Below are positions 44,329 to 53,378 of a DNA stretch of 64,000 nucleotides, piece by piece. Numbering within the stretch: position 1 is the stretch's first letter; each line of letters starts with the position of its first letter. Below the pieces are notes generated by a model. That model did not search any database. It saw nothing but the letters and a program-made list of their open reading frames with translations, and was not told the origin of the DNA. Made by a program: the position numbers and the translations under genes. Source of the stretch: Pseudomonas triticifolii (GTDB lineage Bacteria; Pseudomonadota; Gammaproteobacteria; Pseudomonadales; Pseudomonadaceae); contig NZ_JACONV010000012.1 in assembly GCF_014358015.1 (NCBI RefSeq), positions 1 through 64,000 of the forward strand, written 5' to 3'.

Positions 44329-45945
44329 TCAAACGAAGTGACTGAACAGCCAGTACAACGACCCCGATAACAGAATCGCCGCCGGCAGTGTCAGCACCCA
44401 TGCCGTGGCCAGATTACGCAACGTGCGCATCTGCAATCCCGAGCCATTGGCGACCATCGAGCCAGCCACGCCGGAGGACAACACATGGGTGGTCGAAACC
44501 GGCAGGCCGTACATGTCGGCGGCCCCAATGGTCAGCATCGCCACAACTTCTGCCGAAGCACCTTGGGCATAGGTCAGATGAGTCTTGCCGATCCGCTCAC
44601 CGACCGTCACTACAATACGTTTCCAGCCCACCATGGTGCCCAGGCCCAGCGCAATCGCGACCACAATCTTGACCCAGGTCGGAATGAAGCGGGTGGCGTC
44701 ATCGATCTGTTTCTTGAAGGCTTCCAGCTTGGACAGGGTGTCGGCATCGAAATGACCGACCTTGTTCTTTTCCATCAACCGGATGGTTTCCGAGGTCAGG
44801 TACATGTCGTTACGTACGTTGGTGACTGCCTCGGCCGGCACCTTGGACAGCGAACCGTAACTGCGCACTTCGTTACCGATCATGCCAGTCATCACCGCCA
44901 GCGCGGGAATCAGTTCAGGCGTCGCCTGCTTGCTGACCAGATACTGCGAGAGGGTCTGGCGTGAGTCTGCCGGAGCAGGCAGGGGCGAGCTGCGAATCAG
45001 TGCCTGCTGCGTGACCTCTGCCACTGCGGCGAACTGCGTGGCCTGATCGGCAGGCATGGTGCGGTTCAGCGCGTAGGCCATGGGCAGAGTGCCGACCAGA
45101 ATCAGCATGATCAGGCCCATACCTTTTTGCCCGTCGTTGGAGCCGTGGGCGAATGACACCCCCGTGCAGGTGATGATCAGCATGCCGCGAATCCACCAAG
45201 GTGGCGGGGTATTGCCCTTGGGTGCCTTGTACAGCGCGCGGTTCTTGATGAACATGCGCATGGCCAGCAACAGCAGTGCGGCACAGCCGAAACCTACCAG
45301 CGGCGAGAGCAGCAGCGAATAGCCAATCTTGGTGGCTTGCGACCAGTCCACGCCACTGGTGCCGTCACGCCCGTGCATCAGCGCGTTGGCAATGCCGACG
45401 CCGATGATCGAGCCGATCAACGTGTGCGAAGACGACGCAGGCAGTCCCAGCCACCAGGTGCCCAGGTTCCAGATAATCGCCGCAATCAGCAGCGCGAAGA
45501 TCATGGCAAAGCCCGCCGACGATCCTGTTTGCAGGATCAGTTCCACCGGCAGCAGGGCAATGATGCCGAACGCCACGGCGCCGCTGGAAAGCATCACGCC
45601 CAGGAAGTTGAAAAACCCTGACCAGACGACCGCAAAACCGGGTGGCAGCGAGTGGGTGTAGATCACGGTGGCCACTGCGTTGGCGGTGTCGTGGAACCCG
45701 TTGACGAACTCGAAGCCCAGCGCGATCAGCAGCGCTACGCCCAACAGAATGAAAGGCGTCCAGGTGGTGACCACCGTGCCCATGTCATCCACGTCCTGTT
45801 TGAGGCTGTAGCCGGTGAACACCAGCCCGGCGATGAGAATGGCGAAGAAAATCGTCATGGTCAGTCTGCCGGGTTTACGTCCGAACTGGGTTGCCGACAG
45901 GCTCGGCCCGCTGGTGACATCGGGTGAGAGTGCGTTGCTGGCCAT
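44329..45945 (-). CDS. pit: Low-affinity inorganic phosphate transporter, PiT family
   Basis: Phosphate/metal symporter of 538 residues with about 10-12 helices. Both PiT signature blocks are present: GFEFVNGFHDTANAVATVIYT near residue 78 and GVSFAHGSNDGQKGMGLIMLI near 258. The C-terminal block MYGLPVSTTHVLSSGVAGS is also typical. A central loop (about 300-400) is larger than in E. coli PitA. A TTGTCAC-centred sequence about 50 bp upstream only weakly resembles a Pho box. Not in an operon. Confidence 0.92.
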   Translation of the reverse strand: MASNALSPDVTSGPSLSATQFGRKPGRLTMTIFFAILIAGLVFTGYSLKQDVDDMGTVVTTWTPFILLGVALLIALGFEFVNGFHDTANAVATVIYTHSLPPGFAVVWSGFFNFLGVMLSSGAVAFGIIALLPVELILQTGSSAGFAMIFALLIAAIIWNLGTWWLGLPASSSHTLIGSIIGVGIANALMHGRDGTSGVDWSQATKIGYSLLLSPLVGFGCAALLLLAMRMFIKNRALYKAPKGNTPPPWWIRGMLIITCTGVSFAHGSNDGQKGMGLIMLILVGTLPMAYALNRTMPADQATQFAAVAEVTQQALIRSSPLPAPADSRQTLSQYLVSKQATPELIPALAVMTGMIGNEVRSYGSLSKVPAEAVTNVRNDMYLTSETIRLMEKNKVGHFDADTLSKLEAFKKQIDDATRFIPTWVKIVVAIALGLGTMVGWKRIVVTVGERIGKTHLTYAQGASAEVVAMLTIGAADMYGLPVSTTHVLSSGVAGSMVANGSGLQMRTLRNLATAWVLTLPAAILLSGSLYWLFSHFV

Positions 45946-46084
45946 GTGTGCAATACCTGGATTGAAAGATTACTGCCATGGTCATTGCAAAATGTGACAA
46001 GGACGCGACACAGGTCAACTCATCCGGCTTCAGGGCCGTATTCCTGATCACCGGCAGCTTTAATCGTGACTGACAGGCGTCAGA

Positions 46085-47104
46085 TCAGTAATCGCTGCGT
46101 TTGCGAAACGCCCAGCGCCCGGCCACGAATGTGAAGGTTGCCACCAGTGCCACCAGAATCCAGAAGCCTTCAGGATCGGTGGCCAACGGAACGCCGCCCA
46201 CGTTCATGCCGAAGAAACCGGCGACGATGTTGATCGGCAAGGCCAGCACCGTGACAACGGTCAGGGTGAAGAGGGTGCGACTGCTTTGCTCGTTGAGGTT
46301 GGCAGCAATCTCTTCCTGCAGCAGCTTGATGCGTTCGCCCAGCGCCGTCAGGTCGTTGATGACCAGCGATGATTCTTCGATGGATTGCCGCAGGGCTTGA
46401 ATATCCTGCTCGCGCAGCCATTGCGGTGGACGATGCAGCATGCGCATCAGTGAGCCCGGTTCCAGCGCCAGCAGGCGTTGCAAGCGAACCAGCACGCGGC
46501 GCATGGCACCCAGTTCCGAGCGGTTGTTACTCAGGCGCTGGGACAGCAACTGGTCTTCGATGCGGTCGACGTTGACGCTGGTCTTGCGCAGGAATTGGGT
46601 CAGCACTTCGCCTTGATCGCTCAGCAGGTGAGCCAGAAGTTCCAGCGGAGAGTCGAACTGTTCGCCTCGTTTGACCGACGAGCGTAGTTTGTCCACCGAA
46701 CGCAAAGGTTGCAGCCGGGCCGTGATCAACAGGCGCTGACGGGCACAGACCCACAGTGTGGAGATATCGGTGGAAAGCCGGTTGAAATCGAACACCACGT
46801 CGTTGACCACCGCAAGCAGGGTGGCATCGACATGTTCGATTCGGGTGGAACGTGAACCTTCATGCAGCGCTTCGAAAAACTCTTCGGGCAGCTCCAGATT
46901 GGCTTTCATCCAGCGTTCGCAGGCAGCATGCGACAGATTGAGGTGCAGCCAGATAAAGTCATTGCTGTCAGGTGGATGTTGCAGATAATCCAGTGCAGCG
47001 GCCGAGCCGATCTCCTGGCCGCTTTCACCCGGTTGGAAGCGGAAGCCGTAGAGCAGGCCAAAAAGGTCGGAATCCTGATGATGGTGCGCGATGCTGTGGT
47101 TCAT
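46085..47104 (-). CDS. zntB: CorA/ZntB-family metal transporter
   Basis: 339-residue cation channel subunit, predicted to move zinc or magnesium. Large cytoplasmic N-terminal domain, long helix (about residues 150-275) and two C-terminal membrane helices. The pore loop motif is GMNVGGVP, closer to the GxNxGGxP of ZntB than plain CorA. Ends with the basic tail FRKRSDY. It stands alone. ZntB versus CorA is judged from the loop only. Confidence 0.82.
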   Translation of the reverse strand: MNHSIAHHHQDSDLFGLLYGFRFQPGESGQEIGSAAALDYLQHPPDSNDFIWLHLNLSHAACERWMKANLELPEEFFEALHEGSRSTRIEHVDATLLAVVNDVVFDFNRLSTDISTLWVCARQRLLITARLQPLRSVDKLRSSVKRGEQFDSPLELLAHLLSDQGEVLTQFLRKTSVNVDRIEDQLLSQRLSNNRSELGAMRRVLVRLQRLLALEPGSLMRMLHRPPQWLREQDIQALRQSIEESSLVINDLTALGERIKLLQEEIAANLNEQSSRTLFTLTVVTVLALPINIVAGFFGMNVGGVPLATDPEGFWILVALVATFTFVAGRWAFRKRSDY

Positions 47105-47201
47105 GGCAGTCCACGTGCGGCCTGGCCCGGAAGGGGAGGCGAAGGCCGCATGATGACAAGCCGTTATTTCAGATTTGTGACTGAATGTTGCAGGTTATGT
47201 C

Positions 47202-48023
47202 TCAAACCATCGCCAGCGGCATTTTGCGGGTCGGAGCCGGCCACGCACGGTCGATATCGGCCAGGTCCTGTTCGGTCAGCCGGATCTGCTCTGCCGCGAT
47301 GTTCAGGCGAATGTGTTCAGGGTTGGTCGCCTTGGGGATGGCGATCATGTTGTCCTGACGCAGCACCCATGCCAGCGAGATCTGCGCAGGCGTGGCGTTA
47401 TGGCGATTGGCGATTTCGTGCAGCGCAGGGTGATACAACAGGTCGCCCGCCTGACCGATCGGGCAGTACGCCATCAGCGGCAGATGACGATTGGCGCTCC
47501 ATAGCATCAGGTCGAACTCGATGCCGCGTTGCTCCGGGTTGTACAGCACCTGATTGGTCGCGCAGTGCGGATTGTCCAGCTCGATCATGTCCGGGACATC
47601 GAAATTGGACACGCCCCAGGCCCCGATCTTGCCTTCCTCACGCAGCCGCTCGAAAGCGTCGACGGTTTCAGTCAGCGGGTACTGGCCGGGCCAGTGAAGC
47701 AGGTAAAGGTCGATGTAGTCGGTATTCATCCTGCGCAGGCTGGCCTCGCAGGCTTTCGGAATTCCCGAGCGGCTGGCGTTGTGTGGATAAACCTTGCTGA
47801 CAATGAAGACCTTGTCGCGCTGCCCGGCGATGGCTTGTCCGACGATTTCCTCGGCAGCGCCGTCGGCGTACATTTCAGCCGTGTCGATCAGGGTCAGGCC
47901 CTGTTCGATACCAAGGCACAGTCCTGCTATTTCAGCCGAGCGCAGGTGCGCCTTTTCGCCCATGTGCCAGGTGCCCTGACCCAGCACTGGTACGGTGTTG
48001 CCTGCCAATTCCAGTGTGCGCAT
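47202..48023 (-). CDS. Aldo/keto reductase
   Basis: NADPH-dependent TIM-barrel oxidoreductase of 273 residues from ATG 48023; an upstream extension to 48104 has no family likeness. Catalytic residues are visible in order: Asp and Tyr in LIDTAEMYADG, Lys in IVSKVYPHN, His in LYLLHWPG. C-terminal cofactor block AIPKATNPEHIRLN. Resembles YeaE/DkgA-like reductases; the substrate is unknown. It follows the chemoreceptor gene in reverse order with an 81-bp gap. Confidence 0.9.
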   Translation of the reverse strand: MRTLELAGNTVPVLGQGTWHMGEKAHLRSAEIAGLCLGIEQGLTLIDTAEMYADGAAEEIVGQAIAGQRDKVFIVSKVYPHNASRSGIPKACEASLRRMNTDYIDLYLLHWPGQYPLTETVDAFERLREEGKIGAWGVSNFDVPDMIELDNPHCATNQVLYNPEQRGIEFDLMLWSANRHLPLMAYCPIGQAGDLLYHPALHEIANRHNATPAQISLAWVLRQDNMIAIPKATNPEHIRLNIAAEQIRLTEQDLADIDRAWPAPTRKMPLAMV

Positions 48024-48104
48024 ATGACCCCCTGCGATTAAGTGAACAGGTCTCAGGCAACAAGGTCTGCACGAGGTTCCCGTACAGACCTTTGAAGCGA
48101 TCAA

Positions 48105-49736
48105 TTACACGCGGAATTGCTTCAGCAGACCGTTCAACTGCTCGCTCAGCCTGCCCAAGTGCTGGCTGGCGCTGGTCGACTGTTCGGCGGCCAATGCCGT
48201 GCTTTGGGACAGTTGCGCGGCCTGGGTCACGTTCTGGTTGATATCATCGACCACATGCGACTGCTGCAGGGTGGCGCTGGCGATGGACGCGTTGAGGCCA
48301 TTGAGATTGCGCAAGGCCTGGCTGATCGAGGTCAGGCTCTGACCTGCCTGATTGGCCTGTTCGATGGTCAACTGCGAGGAGCGACTGCTGTCGCCGATGA
48401 CCTTGACCGCGGCATCTGAATGACGCTGCAGGCGTTCGATCATCGCCTGGATTTCGGCCGTGGACTTCTGGGTGCGTTGCGCAAGCAGGCGTACCTCGTC
48501 AGCCACTACTGCAAAGCCACGGCCTTGTTCGCCCGCACGGGCCGCTTCGATGGCAGCGTTGAGGGCCAGCAGGTTGGTCTGTTCGGCAATCGAGCTGATC
48601 ACCTCAAGCACACCCCCGATCTGGGTGCTTTCGCTGGACAGGGTATGCATCACTTCCACCGCCTGGCCGATGGTGCCCGAGAGGTGTTCGATCTGGCGCA
48701 GGCTGTTGTCGATGTTGACCTGACCCTGCTGCGCCTGCGACTCGGCATTACGCATTTCGCTGGCGGCATGCTCGGCATTCTTGGCCACGTCCTGTACGCC
48801 GTAAGTCACCTCATTGACGGCGGTGGCGACCAGGTCCATCTGTTGCGATTGCTGCAGGCTGCGGTTCTGTGCCTGCTCGGCGTTGCTGCCAAGGTCCGTC
48901 GATGCTTGTCCGAGTGCCACGGCCGAACTCTGCAACTGAACGACCACATTGCGCAATTTGGCAATGAAAGCGTTGAAGTGCTTGCCCAGTTCGGTGATTT
49001 CATCGCTGCCATGGGTTTCAAGTGTGCGGGTCAGGTCACTCTCGCCGCTGGCGATGTTGCTCATGGCGATGACGGCTGCTCGCAGAGGACGGACAATGCT
49101 GCGCACGATCAAGGTCAGCATCAGGATCATGACCAGCACAATGCCAGCGATAAAGATCCCGGCATTCCACAGCTGAGTCTTGAACTCTGCGGCCACATCA
49201 TCCACATAAACGCCGGAACCCAGAATCCAGCCCCAGGGCTGAAACAGCTGAACGTAGGAGATCTTTTTCACCGGTTCCGTTGCACCGGGCTTGGGCCAGC
49301 GATAGTTGACCATACCTGCATTCTTGCTTTTGACCAGCGTGACCATTTCGTTGAACACCGCAAAACCGTCCGGGTCCTTGATGGCCGACAGGTTCTGGCC
49401 TTCGAGCTTGGGATTGGTGGGGTGCATGACCATCACGGGCTGCAGGTCGTTGATCCAGAAATAGTCGCTCTGGCTGTAACGCAAGCCTTTGATCTCTTTC
49501 AACGCCTGCTGCTGTGCAGCCTCGCGGGACATGGTGCCCGCAGCTTCCAGGCCTTGGTAGAAGGTGAGAATGCCACTGGCGGTCTGAACCACGTGCATGG
49601 TCTTTTCAGCCTTGGCCTGATAAAGATCGTCGTGAATCTGCTTGAGCAACGTCGCTGCCAGGACAAAGAGCATCAGCACAGAAACGATAAGAATCAGCCA
49701 TAACCGGCGGCTGATGGAAAAACTGCGCATATTCAT
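48105..49736 (-). CDS. Methyl-accepting chemotaxis protein with single Cache sensor
   Basis: Chemoreceptor of 543 residues. The start ATG 49736 (MNMRSFSIS) follows GGGGTAAAGATC; upstream in-frame ATGs at 49754 and 49880 are less likely. Membrane helices near residues 12-34 and 190-212 bracket a periplasmic sCache_2 domain (QSDYFWINDLQPVMVMHP ... WGWILGSGVYVDDV). A HAMP domain follows (IVRPLRAAVIAMSNIASGESDLTRTLE). The signalling domain has the hairpin tip EISSIAEQTNLLALNAAIEAARAGEQGRGFAVVADEVR. sCache_2 receptors often sense small organic acids; the ligand is unknown here. Confidence 0.93.
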   Translation of the reverse strand: MNMRSFSISRRLWLILIVSVLMLFVLAATLLKQIHDDLYQAKAEKTMHVVQTASGILTFYQGLEAAGTMSREAAQQQALKEIKGLRYSQSDYFWINDLQPVMVMHPTNPKLEGQNLSAIKDPDGFAVFNEMVTLVKSKNAGMVNYRWPKPGATEPVKKISYVQLFQPWGWILGSGVYVDDVAAEFKTQLWNAGIFIAGIVLVMILMLTLIVRSIVRPLRAAVIAMSNIASGESDLTRTLETHGSDEITELGKHFNAFIAKLRNVVVQLQSSAVALGQASTDLGSNAEQAQNRSLQQSQQMDLVATAVNEVTYGVQDVAKNAEHAASEMRNAESQAQQGQVNIDNSLRQIEHLSGTIGQAVEVMHTLSSESTQIGGVLEVISSIAEQTNLLALNAAIEAARAGEQGRGFAVVADEVRLLAQRTQKSTAEIQAMIERLQRHSDAAVKVIGDSSRSSQLTIEQANQAGQSLTSISQALRNLNGLNASIASATLQQSHVVDDINQNVTQAAQLSQSTALAAEQSTSASQHLGRLSEQLNGLLKQFRV

Positions 49737-49898
49737 GATCTTTACCCCATCCATTATTTTTCTTTTCCCTTTGAGGCTGACAGGCGTGAACAGCACGAAA
49801 CGCCTTGACGCGTTGCCTCTCCAGCTTTTCGGAGCATCATGAACAAACATGAGATCGCAGTCACACTTTTTTACAGCCACATGGAACTTTTATGCAGC

Positions 49899-49916
49899 TA
49901 TAGCGAAAGGCTTACG
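49899..49916 (+). promoter_or_regulatory. GacA-type upstream activating sequence of rsmX copy 1
   Basis: TATAGC-N6-CTTACG partly matches the GacA box TGTAAG-N6-CTTACA, strongest in the right half. The same element lies about 60 bp upstream of the second copy, so spacing to the RNA start is conserved. Confidence 0.55.
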
Positions 49917-49958
49917 CAATCAGGCGTCATTGGCTCTTTTCGCTGACCATGAGTGATT

Positions 49959-50091
49959 GTAGGATCCAATCCAACAGCTGCAGCGACGGAACGATGCAGT
50001 GATCAGGGAGGATCGACCATTGCCAGGAGGCTACTGACAGGATGTCGGGATGGTCATGTTTGCAGGAACGACCCGCTTCGGCGGGTTTTTT
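49959..50091 (+). ncRNA. rsmX: RsmX-type sRNA, copy 1 (sequesters RsmA/CsrA)
   Basis: About 130 nt from the conserved GTAGGATCC start to the terminator ACCCGC-TTCG-GCGGGT plus T run (50071-50091). It carries eight GGA motifs, several in likely hairpin loops (AGGGAGGAT, CAGGAGG, CAGGATG, GGGATGG). GGA in loops is the binding signature of RsmA/CsrA. RsmX titrates RsmA and so relieves repression of virulence and secondary metabolism genes under GacS/GacA control. The exact 5' end is inferred. Confidence 0.82.
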
Positions 50092-50124
50092 GCGTTCTGG
50101 AGAATGGTTTTGGACGCGCAGCGA

Positions 50125-50730
50125 TCAGTCAGGTGCGCAGCCTTTGAGTACCAGGCGCAGGATGGTTCGGGTTGCAGCCTCGTAGTCCTCCTCATCTAGA
50201 CGGGCCTTACCGGTGACGGTCGCAATCTGCCAGTCGAAGTCGGCGTACGTCTGGGTTGCTGCCCAGATCGTGAACATCAGATGATGCGGATCGATAGGCG
50301 CGATCTGTCCGCTGTCGATCCACGCCTGAATACAGTCGATGTTATGCCGGGCCTGACCGTTGAGCTGTTCGATCTGTTGCGGTGTGAGGTGGGGCGCGCC
50401 GTGCATGATCTCGCTGGCGAACACTTTCGACGCAAACGGCAGGTCGCGGGAGATCTGGATCTTGGCGCGAATGTAGCCGCTCAACACCTCGGCAGGCACG
50501 CCCTCGGGGTTGAAAGGCGTCGAGGCACGCAGGATCGGCTCGATGATGCTTTCCAGCACCTCGCGATACAGGTTTTCCTTGGACTTGAAGTAGTAGTAGA
50601 CGTTGGGCTTGGGGACACCGGCCCTGGCGGCGATGTCGCTGGTCTTGCTGGCAGCGAAGCCCTTGTCGGCAAATTCCTCGCTGGCGGCACGCAGGATGAG
50701 TTCTTTATTGCGCTCGCGAATGCTGCTCAT
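50125..50730 (-). CDS. TetR-family regulator, RutR-like
   Basis: 201 residues from ATG 50730 (MSSIRERNKELIL); an extension to 50796 is unlikely. The N-terminal helix-turn-helix reads TSDIAARAGVPKPNVYYYFKSKENLYREVLE. The C-terminal domain (PFASKVFASEIMHGAPHL, TYADFDWQIATVTGK) resembles RutR, the pyrimidine-responsive regulator. No pyrimidine catabolism gene is nearby, so the target is unknown. It lies between two rsmX copies and is transcribed against them. Confidence 0.88.
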   Translation of the reverse strand: MSSIRERNKELILRAASEEFADKGFAASKTSDIAARAGVPKPNVYYYFKSKENLYREVLESIIEPILRASTPFNPEGVPAEVLSGYIRAKIQISRDLPFASKVFASEIMHGAPHLTPQQIEQLNGQARHNIDCIQAWIDSGQIAPIDPHHLMFTIWAATQTYADFDWQIATVTGKARLDEEDYEAATRTILRLVLKGCAPD

Positions 50731-50886
50731 GACCCGGATTTTCCCTTGCCTGCATGGCGGTCGCGCATGGTAGCACCGGGTTTGCGAGCGGCTCAATGCT
50801 GAGGATCGGCGGGCTTGGCGTCAGCTGCCCCAGCTGGACCCTGGCGTTTACACACGGGTGCCCGGCCGCAGAGGCAGTGTTGCAGG

Positions 50887-50904
50887 TATAGCAAAAGGCT
50901 TACA
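50887..50904 (+). promoter_or_regulatory. GacA-type upstream activating sequence of rsmX copy 2
   Basis: TATAGC-N6-CTTACA; the right half is a full match to the GacA box. It is part of the duplicated segment and about 60 bp before the RNA start. Confidence 0.6.
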
Positions 50905-50946
50905 TCGTCAGACGTTATTGGCTCTGTTCCCTGACTCGTCAGCCAC

Positions 50947-51078
50947 GTAGGATCCAATCCAACAGCTGCAGCGAAGGAACGATGCAGCGATCAGGGAGGA
51001 TCGACCATTGCCAGGAGGCTACTGACAGGATGTCGGGATGGTCATGTTCGCAAAACGACCCGCTTCGGCGGGTTTTTT
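50947..51078 (+). ncRNA. rsmX: RsmX-type sRNA, copy 2
   Basis: Near-identical to the copy 988 bp upstream: only a few substitutions and a one-base gap over about 145 bp, ending after the terminator (51058-51078). It keeps seven GGA motifs; the eighth, in the GCAGGAACG of copy 1, has become GCAAAACG here. The promoter region and GacA-like box are duplicated too. Function as for copy 1. Confidence 0.82.
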
Positions 51079-51154
51079 GCGTTCTGGAGATTCTGATCAA
51101 GCGTCACTGCCTAACCTGCCTTGCTTGTCTGCTTGACCCGCAATGGTCAAGGCA

Positions 51155-51196
51155 GTCGGTCGGCAACTGCTTTTAAAAGCTCGATTGCCGACCGAC
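51155..51196. repeat. Nested inverted repeat (12-bp arms around a 12-bp palindrome)
   Basis: GTCGGTCGGCAA and its exact complement flank an inner GCTTTTAAAAGC palindrome. It lies between the second rsmX and the end of the sorbosone-dehydrogenase-like gene. It may be a terminator or a protein site; no standard T run is seen. Confidence 0.6.
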
Positions 51197-51252
51197 GTCA
51201 TCAACTGTCAGGGCTCATAACAGTTGTTCATACAATCAAAGAGACCTCGGCC

Positions 51253-52545
51253 TCACTGATTACGCGTCACTCGCCACACGGTGTTGGCCAGGTCATCGGC
51301 AATGATCAGCGCGCCTTTGGGGTCGACCGTTACGCCGACAGGCCGGCCACGGGTCTTGCCATCCTCGCCACGAAAGCCCGTCGCGAAGTCCAGCGGTTCA
51401 CCTGACGGCTTGCCGTTACTGAACGGCACGAAGATCACTTTGTAACCCACAGGGTTGTCGCGGTTCCAGCTGCCGTGCTCGCCGACGAAGACGCCATTGG
51501 CGAACTTGTCGCCCATCTGCGGGATGGAGAAATCCACGCCCAGTGCAGCAACGTGAGAGCCGAGGCTGTAGTCCGGTTTGATCGCGGCGGCGACTTTTTC
51601 CGGTTTCTGCGGCTGGGCGCGGGTGTCGACGTTCTGACCCCAGTAGCTGTAAGGCCAGCCATAGAAGCCGCCTTCCTTCACTGAACTCAGGTAGTCGGGC
51701 ACCAGATCCGGGCCCAGTTCGTCCCGCTCGTTGACGACCGCCCACAGTTGTCCGGTTTCCGGCTGAATGGTCAGCGCGGTCGGGTTACGAATCCCGGTGG
51801 CGTAAGGTTTGTGCGCCCCGGTTGCGGCATCGATCTGCCACACCATTGCCCGGTCGATCTCGACCTCCATGCCACGTTCTGTGACGTTACTGTTCGAGCC
51901 GATGCCGACGTAGAGGAAGCGACCGTCGGGGCTGATGGTCAGCGCCTTGGTCCAGTGGTGGTTGATGGCGGAAGGCAGGTCAGCGACTTTGGTGGGCGCG
52001 CCACTGGCCTGGGTCTGGCCGTCCTGATAGTCGAAGCGCACCAGTGCGTCCTGATTGGCGACGTACAACTTACCGTCGGCAAACGCCAGGCCGTAAGGCG
52101 CATTGAGGTTTTCGGCAAACACGGTCTTCATTTCGTAGGTGCCGTCGCCATCGGCGTCACGCAGCAGCGTCAGGCGGTTGCCGCCTTTGACCTTGGTATT
52201 GCCCTCGGCCTTGATCACGCTGGCGATGACATCCTTGGGCTTGAGCTTGGCAGCGCTGCCGCCGCGACCTTCCGCCACGATGATGTCGCCGTTGGGCAGG
52301 ACCAGCGTCTGGCGGGGAATGCGCAGGTCGGTCGCGATGGCTGTGACGTTGAACCCTTCAGGCACGGTTGGTTTCTGATCGCCCCAGGCGACGGGCTCGG
52401 CAATCTTCATGCTTGGCAACAGGCCACGTTGCGGCTCGGGCAGTTTAGGGTCCGGGCCACGTGCCTGTGTGCTGTCCGGTTCGCCACCACAGGCGCTCAG
52501 CAGCAGCGCCATACTCAAGGCTGTCAGTGCGATTTGAGGTCTCAT
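51253..52545 (-). CDS. Sorbosone/glucose dehydrogenase-like beta-propeller lipoprotein
   Basis: 430 residues from ATG 52545 after GGGAGACGAGCA. Lipoprotein signal with lipobox LLLSACGG. Repeated beta-propeller blocks include LPNGDIIVAEGRGG, HHWTKALTISPDGRFLYVGIGSNSN, YATGIRNPTALTIQPETGQLWAVVNERDELG and GEHGSWNRDN. These are typical of PQQ-type L-sorbosone dehydrogenases. It would act in the periplasm, membrane-anchored. PQQ dependence and substrate are inferred from the family. It overlaps the upstream DUF2231 gene by 4 bp, suggesting a partner for electron transfer. Confidence 0.85.
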   Translation of the reverse strand: MRPQIALTALSMALLLSACGGEPDSTQARGPDPKLPEPQRGLLPSMKIAEPVAWGDQKPTVPEGFNVTAIATDLRIPRQTLVLPNGDIIVAEGRGGSAAKLKPKDVIASVIKAEGNTKVKGGNRLTLLRDADGDGTYEMKTVFAENLNAPYGLAFADGKLYVANQDALVRFDYQDGQTQASGAPTKVADLPSAINHHWTKALTISPDGRFLYVGIGSNSNVTERGMEVEIDRAMVWQIDAATGAHKPYATGIRNPTALTIQPETGQLWAVVNERDELGPDLVPDYLSSVKEGGFYGWPYSYWGQNVDTRAQPQKPEKVAAAIKPDYSLGSHVAALGVDFSIPQMGDKFANGVFVGEHGSWNRDNPVGYKVIFVPFSNGKPSGEPLDFATGFRGEDGKTRGRPVGVTVDPKGALIIADDLANTVWRVTRNQ

Positions 52546-52970
52546 TGCTCGTCTCCCGAACGCAGGTTGGTCAGTCCGATCCAGGCAGCCACAATGGCCA
52601 GCAGGGTCACGATGACTGAAAGCACCAGGCCCGAAGGCATGACGGCCCACGCATCCTTGGCATGCTCAAACGCATTGACCAATCCCAATACCCAGGTGAT
52701 CAGCAACAGCACAAAGTACATGACCGGGCGGCCAGCCTTGTGGTCTGCACGGACCAGATTGACCAGCGCGAACAACAGCGCAAAACCGCAGAACACCAGC
52801 GCTCCGGCGATCAGCCAGGAGGCGAAGTTGGCCCACTGAATCTGGAAGGTTTGGTAGTAGGCGATGTCACTCAACAATGCGCCCAGAAACAGCGGCACGG
52901 TTCCGGCCAGCAGAATCGCGTGAAGCGGGCCTGGTGTCCTTCGGTAAGCAGGGTGGGCGGTAACGGTCAT
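52542..52970 (-). CDS. DUF2231-type membrane protein
   Basis: 142 residues with four hydrophobic segments (about residues 17-33, 47-67, 81-99 and 110-130) and a His/Pro start (AHPAYRRTPGPLHAILLAGTVPLF), as in DUF2231 proteins. It is translated just before the sorbosone-dehydrogenase-like gene with a 4-bp overlap. Co-occurrence suggests a membrane partner, perhaps passing electrons, but no haem ligand set is clear. Confidence 0.78.
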   Translation of the reverse strand: MTVTAHPAYRRTPGPLHAILLAGTVPLFLGALLSDIAYYQTFQIQWANFASWLIAGALVFCGFALLFALVNLVRADHKAGRPVMYFVLLLITWVLGLVNAFEHAKDAWAVMPSGLVLSVIVTLLAIVAAWIGLTNLRSGDEQ

Positions 52971-53378
52971 AGCGGCTCCTTATTGTTCAGCGACCCTGGG
53001 CCAAGGCACAGCACGAATGCACTGGCCGCCGGGGTCGCATTGACTGCGCATATGAAAGGATCGTGCCGCTAAAGCGATAGTTCAGTGAGTTTTCATGTCC
53101 AAATGTGTGGGAAGCGTAAACACGCAGGAAATGTGTGTCAGCCGTGTGGCAGAGCGTTCGCCGGAGCTGGCTGCGGATTGACGGATGACCTCAGGGTATG
53201 AAGAGGCTCTTACAGTCATTAAACATGCGGTGTTTTGATCAAAGCCTTCGCGAGCAAGCTCGCTCCCACCAAACCGCGTTGCTTCAGGAATACATGACTC
53301 AATCCTGTGTGGCATCTGGTAACTGTTCAAGCTATTTTTATGGGTTACAATGGCCGCCGACATTTCAGGAGTATATTC
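52971..53378. other. 408-bp gap between the DUF2231 gene and the CGNR gene
   Basis: No convincing gene. It contains a REP element at 53245 and a possible -10 (TACAAT, 53346) for the CGNR gene. Confidence 0.5.
53245..53270. repeat. REP-type palindrome
   Basis: CCTTCGCGAGCAAGCTCGCTCCCACC matches, in reverse, the common Pseudomonas REP GTGGGAGCGAGCTTGCTCGCGAA, with GCGAG/CTCGC arms. Single copy here. Confidence 0.75.

Noticed and set aside
45990..46015. Pho box upstream of the phosphate carrier
   Set aside because: Only one half site (TTGTCAC) is good; the other half is too degenerate to claim.
48420..49703. 427-codon plus-strand open frame over the chemoreceptor
   Set aside because: Antisense shadow; the opposite strand has all chemoreceptor domains.
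49953..50147. Short ORFs within both rsmX copies
   Set aside because: The conserved feature is the RNA with GGA motifs and terminator; the frames do not match each other well as proteins.
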